A DNA stretch of 64,000 nucleotides. Source: WHSW01 sp963777775 (GTDB taxonomy: Bacteria > Actinomycetota > Thermoleophilia > Solirubrobacterales > 70-9). The notes beneath the pieces are model-generated. The model made no database searches and was not told where the DNA came from. It saw only the letters and a list, made by a program, of their open reading frames with translations. Made by a program: the position numbers and the translations under genes. The stretch covers positions 310,001 through 374,000 of the forward strand of contig CAVZRL010000009.1 of the NCBI GenBank assembly GCA_963777775.1. The letters run 5' to 3'. How positions within the stretch are numbered: the stretch's first letter is position 1; each line of letters opens with the position of its first letter. Of this stretch, positions 8,500-17,700 are shown one piece after another.

Positions 8500-9662
8500 T
8501 CAGGCCACCGGCACCCGCAGCCTCACCCGAACGCCCTCGCCCGAGCTGGATCTGACGCTCAAGTTGCCACCTACGCTGCGCGCGCGCTCCCGCATCAGCG
8601 TGAGCCCGAAGTGGCCTTCCCCAGGACCCTCGGCCTGGTCGAGCTCGAAGCCGGCACCGTCGTCGGCGACCACGAGCGTCAGGCGGTCATCCTCGACTTG
8701 AAGCAGCACCTCGACGCGGCTCGCCTCGGCATGCCGGTCGACGTTCGCGAGCGCCTCGGTGAGCACGCGGACGACGACCGCCATCGTCTCCGGCGAAACG
8801 TCGACCGCTGGGCCCGCGGCGTGCAGTTCGAGAGGGAGCCCGCGACCGCGCCGCTCGCAGACCTCCTCGACTGCGGCTTGAACCCCGCCGAGTGGGACGG
8901 AGACCGAAAGATCCTCGAGCCGGGCGCGGACCACTCGGTGTGCGGAGGCCACTGCCTCGCGCAGCCGTTCGGAACTCGCGCTCGCCCGCTCCGGCGCCGG
9001 GTTCGACTCGAGCAGCGCCAGCTCCCGCATCGCGAGCGCGAGATCCTGCGCCAGCCCGTCGTGGATCTCGGCAGCGAGCCGGATCCGCTCGCGCTCGATC
9101 TCCGTGCCCTGAAGCTCCTGGCGCAGGCGCGCCGTGAAGATCCCCGCCGCGAGCAGGTCTCCGAGCAGGCGCAGCACGGTAGCGGCGGTGGGGTCGAGCG
9201 ACAGCGGCTCGGGTGTCGCCGCGACCACCACCCCGACAAGCCGTCCCTCCGACACCAGCGGCAGCACCAGCCACGAATCGGCCGGCGGTTCGAACGGGTT
9301 GGCGACCAGCCAACTCGCCTCCTCACGGAAGACGAGTGGTACCCCACTGGCGACCGCCAGGTGCCATGCCTCGTCGTCGAACGAGACCTCGTCGCGGGCG
9401 CGCCCGCCCGCGGTTCCCGCCGCGGAGGCGACGTAGCGCTGCAAGCTGGGCGGCGGGCCGGGCCTCGGCAAGTAGAGGACCGCCAGCTCGAGCTCGAGCG
9501 CATCTCGCCAAGCGCCCGCTCGGCGAGCTCGGTGAGGCTGCCGGATCCGACCAGCGCCCTGGCGACGCGGTTGATCGCTCCCAGGCCGGCCAGGACCTCG
9601 GGCGTCAATCGATGCCGGAGAAGCCCTCCGGATTCGCCAATCCGCCCGAGCTCAGTGTCCAC
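8500..9662 (-). CDS. GAF-domain NarL/DegS-type sensor histidine kinase (one apparent frameshift)
   Basis: The open frame from 9471 covers the end of a GAF-like sensor, the HisKA_3 dimerisation helix (RLAAEIHDGLAQDLALAMREL, phospho-acceptor His), and the HATPase domain (ALANVDRHAEASRV, VADDGAGFEL, GHFGLTLMRERA). The start of the GAF domain (LTPEVLAGLGAINRVARALVG) is in another frame upstream, and the two frames join near 9497-9511 at a CTCGAGCTCGAG repeat. A single-base indel there, real or from sequencing, splits the gene. A GTG at 9662 would start the full protein. The partner response regulator is divergent, 31 bp away. Confidence 0.75.
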
Positions 9663-9693
9663 GGTTGCTTCTGACGATACTTCGGGCACGGCA

Positions 9694-10341
9694 ATGTCCG
9701 ATCCGCCTCTCAGGGTGCTTATCGCGGACGACCACCGCCTGATGCGCGAAGGCACCGCTGCGCTGCTCGCTGCGGACGACCGGCTCGAGGTCGTCGGCCT
9801 CGCCCGCGACGGTCGCGAGGCTGTCGCGCTCGCCGAGAGGCGCAACCCGGATGTCGTCCTGCTCGACCTCAACATGCCGGTCATGCCGGGCATCGAGGCG
9901 TGCGCCACGATTCGCGCGCGCTCGCCCAAGTGCCAGGTGCTGATTCTGACCGTGTCCGAGCAGGAGCCCGACCTCTACGCTTCGCTGCGAGTCGGCGCCG
10001 CGGGATACCTGCTCAAGGACATGGCGCCGAACGAGCTGGTGGAGGCGGTTCTCGAGGCTGGCCGCGGCCAGCCGCAGATTGCCCCCGCGATCGCCAGCAG
10101 GCTGTTGACCGAGCTCGCGGGGGGAAGGGCCGAGGCGACCTCTGATCCGCTCGAGGAGTTGAGCGAACGCGAGCGCGAAGTGCTCGCGCTGCTCGCCAAG
10201 GGCCTGCGCAACCGGGAGATCGGCGAACGACTTTTCATCAGCGAGTCGACGGTCAAGACCCATGTGCGCCATGTGCTCGAGAAGCTGCAGGCTCGAAACC
10301 GCGCCGAGGCGGCGGCGTTCGCGGCTCGCTATCTCGACTGA
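9694..10341 (+). CDS. NarL/LuxR-type response regulator
   Basis: This is a 215-residue DNA-binding response regulator. The receiver domain has ADDH near the start, phospho-acceptor Asp58 in VVLLDLNMPVMPG, and the Lys of YLLKDM. The C-terminal LuxR/GerE helix-turn-helix reads LSEREREVLALLAKGLRNREI then SESTVKTHVRHVLEKL. The ATG at 9694 directly precedes the receiver; a much longer upstream frame is antisense to the kinase and was ignored. It is the likely output of the divergent kinase. Confidence 0.92.
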   Translation: MSDPPLRVLIADDHRLMREGTAALLAADDRLEVVGLARDGREAVALAERRNPDVVLLDLNMPVMPGIEACATIRARSPKCQVLILTVSEQEPDLYASLRVGAAGYLLKDMAPNELVEAVLEAGRGQPQIAPAIASRLLTELAGGRAEATSDPLEELSEREREVLALLAKGLRNREIGERLFISESTVKTHVRHVLEKLQARNRAEAAAFAARYLD

Positions 10342-10768
10342 CTCCAGGCTCAATTCCCGATGAGCGCTCGATCTCCGCGCGGGCCGTCGCGGCCATTCCC
10401 TGCGCCACGGTCCGGAGGCCGCGAGACATGCGTCTCTTCACATCCTCGGCGCTCGTCTCGAGCACAGCCGCGATCTCGGTCACCGAGTAGCCGCCCAGTC
10501 GGGCGAGAGCGATCGCCTCCCGGTCGCCTTGCTCAATCGCCGCGAAGCCTTCCGCCGGGCACGACCGAACCGCGAGCCTGATCGCGTTCTCGACGAGGCG
10601 CTGGCAGTCGAGCGCGCGGCCCGCGCCGGCCGGTTCCCGCGCCGCCTCGATCAGCACCCGCTCGGTTACGGCCAGCGCGCTCGCCTTGTCCACCGACGCC
10701 GCAACCGCGGCGCCGTAGACGTGCGGCGCGAGCCTAATCACCGCCGCCACCCGGCCGTCGGCATCCAT
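10253..10768 (-). CDS. Sigma-70 region-4-like HTH protein
   Basis: About 171 residues. The central part (REAIALARLGGYSVTEIAAVLETSAEDVKRRMSRGL) is a sigma region 4 type helix-turn-helix as found at the end of ECF sigma factors. The N-terminal half is helical but lacks a convincing region 2, so it may be a degenerate sigma factor or another small regulator. The last 30 residues overlap, in antisense, the end of the response regulator and look unlike protein, so the true end may differ. Start ATG at 10768. Confidence 0.5.
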   Translation of the reverse strand: MDADGRVAAVIRLAPHVYGAAVAASVDKASALAVTERVLIEAAREPAGAGRALDCQRLVENAIRLAVRSCPAEGFAAIEQGDREAIALARLGGYSVTEIAAVLETSAEDVKRRMSRGLRTVAQGMAATARAEIERSSGIEPGVSRDSEPRTPPPRRGFEPAASRAHGAHGS

Positions 10769-10824
10769 GTGGGCGACCGTACGCCAGAGCCGCCGCGCAG
10801 TCATCGCCTGAACGGCTCAACCGC

Positions 10825-10847
10825 ATCCACCAAAGGGTGGATTTTCT
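10825..10847 (+). terminator. Possible Rho-independent terminator
   Basis: ATCCACC-AAAG-GGTGGAT is a perfect 7-bp stem with a 4-base loop followed by TTTCT on the plus strand. No plus-strand gene ends close by (the response regulator stops at 10341), so its role is uncertain. Confidence 0.3.
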
Positions 10848-10942
10848 AAGTCACGGCAAGCGCCCTACGGGCGCCAGGCTGAGCTACGGGCACGCGGGGC
10901 GCCGATCGTAGGCTCGCGCCCGCGCCGCCTGTCCCGCGCTGC

Positions 10943-11735
10943 CTAGGGGACGACCCTGAACGATCGCGCCGCCGGGCTCGGGTCGGCGTTGCCGGCGGCG
11001 TCGATCGCGCGGACCTCGAACGTGTGCGGGCCGAGCGCGAGGCCGGTGTAGGACTTGGGCGAGCTGCACGGCTCCCAGGTGCCGCCGGCCGAAGCGTCGA
11101 GGCGGCACTCGAAGCCAGCTACCGGCTGGGGCGAGTGGAAGGCAAAGCTCGGCGAGGGGTTGTTGGTCGTTCCGGTCGGGCCGGAGTCGATCAGGGTGTT
11201 GGGCGGGACCGTGTCGACGTTGAAGGTGCGCTTGGCCGGGCTCGGGTCGGCGTTGCCGGCGGCGTCGATCGCGCGGACCTCGAACTTGTGCGGGCCTTGG
11301 GCGAGGCCGGTGTAGGACTTGGGCGAGCTGCACGGCTCCCAGGTGCCGCCGGCCGAAGCGTCGAGGCGACACTCGAAGCCGGCTACCGGCTGGGGCGAGT
11401 GGAAGGCAAAGCTCGGCGAGGGGTTGTTGGTCTTTCCGGTCGGGCCGGAGTCGATCAGGGTGTTGGGCGGGACCGTGTCGACGTTGAAGGTGCGCTTGGC
11501 CGGGCTCGGGTCGGCGTTGCCGGCGGCGTCGATCGCGCGGACCTCGAACTTGTGCGGGCCGAGCGCGAGGTTGGTGTAGTCCTTGGGCGAGCTGCACGGC
11601 TCCCAGGTGCCGCCGACCGAAGCGTCGAGGCGACACTCGAAGCCGGCTACAGGCTGGGGCGAGTGGAAGGCAAAGCTCGGCGAGGGGTTGTTGGTCTTTC
11701 CGGTCGGGCCGGAGTCGATCAGGGTGTCCGGGGCG
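10943..11735. repeat. Three 264-bp tandem repeats encoding C-terminal Ig-like units
   Basis: Three head-to-tail units spaced exactly 264 bp encode near-identical 88-residue modules beginning TLIDSGPTGKTNNPSPSF. Each has a Cys pair (FECRLDAS and WEPCSSPK) and ends in GNADPSPA. The last unit ends at the protein C-terminus. Confidence 0.9.
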
Positions 11736-14700
11736 GCCGAGTCCTCGACGTAGTCGATCGAGTTCGAGCACGCCGAGTCGGTCTCCCCGACCGCGATCGC
11801 CGAGAGCGGCGTCGTCGTGTTGTCGGCGACCGTGATCGGGATCCCGCCGCCCGTGAACTCGGCGGCGGGGCGGGTCGCGGCGACCGGACCGGTGCAGTCA
11901 GCGCTCGCGTAGATCCTGACGTCGGTCGGGCTTCCGGCGCCGAGCGTGCCCTGGACCTCGGGCGTGTTGTCGTTCGCCGGCGAGGCGGGGCTCGTGCCGG
12001 TGATCGTCGGCGCGTCGGGCGCGTCCTCGACGCAGGTCACTGTGACCGCGACGGTCGCCTCAGAGCCGCCGTTGAGCGTGTAGGTGAAGTCGTCGGTGGG
12101 CTCGGCCCCGGGCTCGTTGCAGTAGTCGGCGTCGGGCTGATAGGAGAGCGAGAGCCCGTCCGGCGCGACCGCGACCGTGCCGTTGGCCGGCTGGGTGGCG
12201 GAGGCGATCGTAAGCTCGCCGGCGTCTCCGTTTAGGTCGTTGGCGAGCACGTCGATCGAGCTCTGTCCCGAGTCCTCGCCGACGGTCGCAGTGTCATCGA
12301 CGGCGACCGGGGCATCGTCGGCGCAATCGACGGTGACCGCGACGGTCGCCTCAGAGCCGCCGTTGAGCGTGTAGGTGAAGTCGTCGGTGGGCTCGGCCCC
12401 GGGCTCGTTGCAGTAGTCGGCGTCGGGCTGATAGGAGAGCGAGAGCCCGTCCGGCGCGACCGCGACCGTGCCGTTGGCCGGCTGGGTGGCGGAGGCGATC
12501 GTAAGCTCGCCGGCGTCTCCGTTTAGGTCGTTGGCGAGCACGTCGATCGAGCTCTGTCCCGAGTCCTCGCCGACGGTCGCAGTGTCATCGACGGCGACCG
12601 GGGCATCGTCGGCGCAATCGACGGTGACCGCGACGGTCGCCTCAGAGCCGCCGTTGAGCGTGTAGGTGAAGTCGTCGGTGGGCTCGGCCCCGGGCTCGTT
12701 GCAGTAGTCGGCGTCGGGCTGATAGGAGAGCGAGAGCCCGTCCGGCGCGACCGCGACCGTGCCGTTGGCCGGCTGGGTGGCGGAGGCGATCGTAAGCTCG
12801 CCGGCGTCTCCGTTTAGGTCGTTGGCGAGCACGTCGATCGAGCTCTGTCCCGAGTCCTCGCCGACGGTCGCAGTGTCATCGACGGCGACCGGGGCATCGT
12901 CGGCGCAATCGACGGTGACCGCGACGGTCGCCTCAGAGCCGCCGTTGAGCGTGTAGGTGAAGTCGTCGGTGGGCTCGGCCCCGGGCTCGTTGCAGTAGTC
13001 GGCGTCGGGCTGATAGGAGAGCGAGAGCCCGTCCGGCGCGACCGCGACCGTGCCGTTGGCCGGCTGGGTGGCGGAGGCGATCAGCTTCGTGCCGCCGTCG
13101 GTGTCGGTGTCGTTGGCGAGCACGTCGATCGGGTTCGCATCCGAGTCCTCCTCGACCGTCGCAGTGTCATCGACGGCGACCGGGGCGATGTCCTCCGTGC
13201 CGCCCACACTGACCTGCTGCAGGACTGGCGTCGTGCTCGGGTCCGCGGTCGTCAGCTCGGCCCGGTACTGGAGGTAGCGAGAGTTGCCCGCGACGTCGTC
13301 GCCGCTGCTCGCAACCGGGGCGAACGCGCTCCAGCTCGCGTCCGGCGTCGGGGTCTCGCCGGTGCGTACGCTGAGTGCGATCCCGGTCCCGGCCGGCGTC
13401 GTCGCGTCCCAGCTCAGCGCACCCCAATCCGCCCCGCCCGGGCCGGCGTCGAAGACGCGCGAGTCGAAAGTCGCGGCCGCCGGGTACGGGCCCATTCGCA
13501 ACCAGTCGACCGCCACCTCGGGCCCGCCGGCATTGAAGTCGCTGGCGGCGACGTTCATCGCCGTGCCATAGGTGGCGGCATGGGTGGCGACCAGGCCGCC
13601 GTCGACGTAGAAGCGCACCTCGCTCAGATCCCACTCGATCCGGTAGCGGTGCTCGGAGCCGAGCAGCGAGCCCGGCAGCGGCGTGTTGATCTGAGCCGAG
13701 CCGGTGTTGGTGCGGGCGAAGAGCTGGCCGCTGGTGGTGTTGGTGCTGAAGATCGCCCAGACGCTGTTGAAGTTGTCGCTGAAGCCGACGTGCTGGAACG
13801 GCGCCGCGGCGAAGGTGGCGTCGAACTCGAGCCGCTGCCCGGCGCCGAAGGTCGCGTCGGTGCCGGCGAAGGCGCCGTTGACGTGCAGGCTGCCTGCCGA
13901 GACGGTGGCGGTGCCCCCTGGGCCGCCGCCCTGCGACTCCCAGGTCGAGCTCGACCAGCCGGCCGGCAGCCCAGGCCCGCCGGCGAACTCGGCCCCGACC
14001 GCCGGCCTCAGGGTCACCTCGCCGTCGTCGGTCTCCGAGACGTAGCCGTCGGCGCCGGCGTCGCCCGCCGAGAAGTCGGCGAAGGTGGTGTCGGTGAAGC
14101 CGACCGAAGGCCCGCCGGTGGTAAAGGACCAGGTGTCGTCGTCGCCGAGCGCGTTGCCGGCGGCGTCCTCGACCGAGCCGGCGACGGTGACCTCGTAGGT
14201 GGTCGCCGGGTCGAGGTCGGCGTCGGGGTCGAGGGTCGCCGTGTTGGCGGCGTAGCTGACCGTGGCCGGAACGTCGCTGCTCGCGCCCTCAGCGCGCAGG
14301 CGGAAGCTCGAGCCGTCGATCGTCGCGGGGTCCATCGGCTCGCTGAAGCCGACCTCGACGTTGGCGCCGGCGCCGACCCCGGTCGCCCCGGGCGCCGGCG
14401 TGCGCTGGCTGATCGTCGGCGGGGTCGTGTCCGGGGGACCGGCCGCGAAGCCGACCGAGACCTGGGCCAGCTCGGGAGTCCGGCCTGGATCGCCGCTGGT
14501 GAGCGCGGCGCGGTACTGGATGTAGCGGGAGCTGCCGGGGACGTCGCCACCATTGGCGATCGGGGCGAAGGCGCTCCAGGACCCGTCCGGGGTCGGGGTG
14601 TCGCCGGTCCGCACGCTGAGCGCGACGCCGGTGCCCGCCGGGGTGGTTGCATCCCAGGCCAAGGTGCCCCAGTCGGAGCTCTGGCCTCCGTCGAGGACCC

Positions 14701-17700
14701 GCGAATCGAAGCTGCCCGAGCCCGGATAGGGACTCATCCGCAGCCAGTCGAGCGAGAGCTCGCCGCCGCCTGGCTCGAAGTCGCTGGTCAGCGGGCGCAT
14801 CTGATCGCCGAAACTGAGCACGTGGGTGGCGACGAGTCCGCCGTCGACGTAGAAGCGCACCTCGCCGGCGTCCCACTCGATTCGGTAGCGGTGCTCGGAG
14901 CCGAGCAGCGAGCTCGGCAGTGGCGTGTCGGTCGAGGTCGAGCCGTTGTGGGTGCGGGCGTAGAAGAGGCTGTCGCCCCTGGTGCTGAAGGTCGCCCACG
15001 GCGGCGCGTTGAGATCGGTCGCGAAGCCGGCGGTCTGGAACGGCGCCGCGGTGAAGGTGGCGGAGAACTCGAGCGCGCGGCCTGCGGCGTAGGTCGCGGC
15101 GGTGCCGGCGCTGGCGCCGTCGACGTGCAGTCGTCCGCCGCTGACGGTCGCGCTGCCGCCGCCGCTCCATGGCGCCGAGATCCAGTCGCCGGGCAGCGAT
15201 GCACCACCGAACTCGGCGCCGGCCGCCGGCTTCAGGGTCACCTCGCCGTCGGCGGTCTCGGCGATGTAGGTGTCGGCACCGGTCGCCCCGCCGCCGAAGT
15301 CGGCGCTGGTCGTGTCGATCAGCGACAGACCGCCGGTGGTAAAGGACCAGGTGTCGTCGTCGCCGAGCGCGTTGCCGGCGGCGTCCTCGACCGAGCCGGC
15401 GACGGTGACCTCGTAGGTGGTCGCCGGGTCGAGGTCGGCGTCGGGGTCGAGGGTCGCCGTGTTGGCGGCGTAGCTGACCGTGGCCGGAACGTCGCTGCTC
15501 GCGCCCTCAGCGCGCAGGCGGAAGCTCGAGCCGTCGATCGTCGCGGGGTCCATCGGCTCGCTGAAGCCGACCTCGACGTTGGCGCCGGCGCCGACCCCGG
15601 TCGCCCCGGGCGCCGGCGTGCGCTGGCTGATCGTCGGCGGGGTCGTGTCGCCGCCGATCCCGTACGTCGCGCTGACCTCGGCAAGGCTCGGGGTCCGCGC
15701 CGCGTCGGTCGAGGTCAGCGTGGCCCGGTACTGCAGGTAGCGCGAGCTGCCGCCGATCGGGCCGCCGGAGCTCGCAACCGGGGCGAAGGCGCTCCAGCTC
15801 CCGTCCGGGGTCGGCGTGTTCCCGGTCCGCACGCTGAGCGCGACCCCGGTCCCGGCCGGCGTCTCGGCGACCCAGCTCAGGGCCTGCCAGGTGACCTGTT
15901 CGCCCGCGTCGAGGACCCGCGAGTCGAAGTCGGCCGAGGCCGGATGCGGGCTCATCCGCAGCCAGTCGACGGCCACCTCCGGTCCGCCGGAGTTGAAGTC
16001 GCTCGCGGCGACGTTCATCGCCGGGCCAAAGCTGGCCGAGTGGGTCGCGACCGGGGCGCCGTCGACGTAGAAGCGCACCTCGCCGGCGTCCCACTCGATC
16101 CGGTAGCGGTGCTCGGAGCCGATCAGCAAGCCGGGAAGCGGGGTGTTGACGAGGGCCGAGCCCGTGTTCGTGCGGGCGAAGAGCTGGCCGGTGACGTTGT
16201 TGGTGCTGAAGATCGCCCAGACGCTGTTGAAGTTGTCGCTGAAGCCGACGTGCTGGAACGGGGCGGCGCCGAAGGTGGCGGCGAACTCGAGCGAGCGGCC
16301 GGGCCCGAAGGTCGCGTCGGTCCCCGCGAAGGCGCCGTCGGTGTGCAGGCTGCCGCCCGAGACAGTGGCGCTGCCGCCGGGACCGCCGCCCTGCGACTCC
16401 CAGGTCGCGCTCGACCAGCCGCTCGGCAGGCCGAGCCCGGAGAACTCCTCCCCGACGGCCGGCTTCAGGGTCACCTCACCGTCGGCGGTCTCGGCGATGT
16501 AGCCGTCGGCGCCTGGCGATCCGGCGGCGAAGTCGGCGGTGGTGGTGTCGGTCAGGCCGGCAGCCGGGGTGCTGAAACTGCGCGGCGGGTCGGCAGCGGC
16601 CGGGTCGGTGGTCGAGTTGGACGCGGCGTCGGCCGAGGTGACCCGGTAGTAGTAGGTCGTGTTGGCCTCCAGGCCGTCGAGCTCGACCGAGTGCGAGGTG
16701 CCGAGTCCGGCGCTCGACTCGCTCGAGGTCAACGCCGAGGGGCTGGTCCCGTAGTCGACCCGGGAGTCCGCGGGCTCGTTGGTGTCCCAGGTGATCGTCG
16801 CGCTCTGAGCGCCGGCGGTGTGGGCGACGTTGGAGATCGCCGGCCCGGTCGCGTCGACGTCATAGGTCGCGTCGTAGTCGCCCGGGAGCGCCTCGACGAA
16901 CGCGTACTCGACCCCCTTGATCGTCTGGTTGGTGGTCGCGACCGGATTGCCGTCGCGGGTCACACCGGTCAGCGCCCCCGCCTCGGAGCTGGTCGGCACC
17001 ATCGCGCGCAGGCCGTTCGCGCCGGCGCCCACCTCGACCGTGAAGCTGAGCTGGTTGCCGTTCCAGGCGATGCCGTCGAACGAGGAGCCGTTTCGTCCAT
17101 CCAGCCACTCGAGCATCTGGCGGCTCGAGACCACCGGCACCCCGCGCGCCAGGGCCGAGGAGACGATCGCGTCCGAGCCCGCGGAGCTCGCGCTGTCGGT
17201 ATGCATATTGGCGACGAAGGCCCCGTAATAGCCCTCGCTGCCGAGCGCCCGATCAAGCAGCGTATTGGCGGTGAACGGGAAGGACTGGCCGGACTCGTCG
17301 GTCATCTGGGTCGCGCCCTGGTAGACGTCGATCATCGAGCCGTCGAGATCGGCGAAGCGCATCGGCATCCCGGAGCCGGTGAACAGGCCCGGCGTGTCGT
17401 CGACCCATTCCGGCGGCCAGTAATAGTAGTTGGTGTCCAACCGGATCCCGTGGTCGAGCTCGACCTTCGGCTGCGAGGCCCAATCGCTCCAGGCGATGCA
17501 GTGGGTGCGGTTGGTGCTCGGCGCCGGCACGCTCGGGTACTCGCTCGAGAACTCGGCCAGCTGGTCGTCGTAGCCCTGGTCGAGCGACGCCGGCGTGAAG
17601 TCCGCGCAGAAGGTCGTCTGATGGAGCCCGACCTCGAACCCGGCGGCGTTGTAGGTCGCCGCCTGGGCATCGGTGAGCGGCGAGTTGGGATACACGTAGG

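Noticed and set aside
8377..10341. A 654-codon plus-strand frame ending in the response regulator
   Set aside because: The part before 9694 is antisense to the histidine kinase; only the section from ATG 9694 has a known fold.
10877..10891. GCCCGTAGCTCAGCC on the minus strand, identical to part of tRNA-Arg
   Set aside because: Only 15 bases match; no anticodon or T-arm follows. It may be a tRNA remnant, but no integrase or att-like pair was seen nearby.
12042..13178. Regular repeats that could suggest a CRISPR-like array
   Set aside because: The unit is 291 bp, codes in frame for a protein module and has no spacers.
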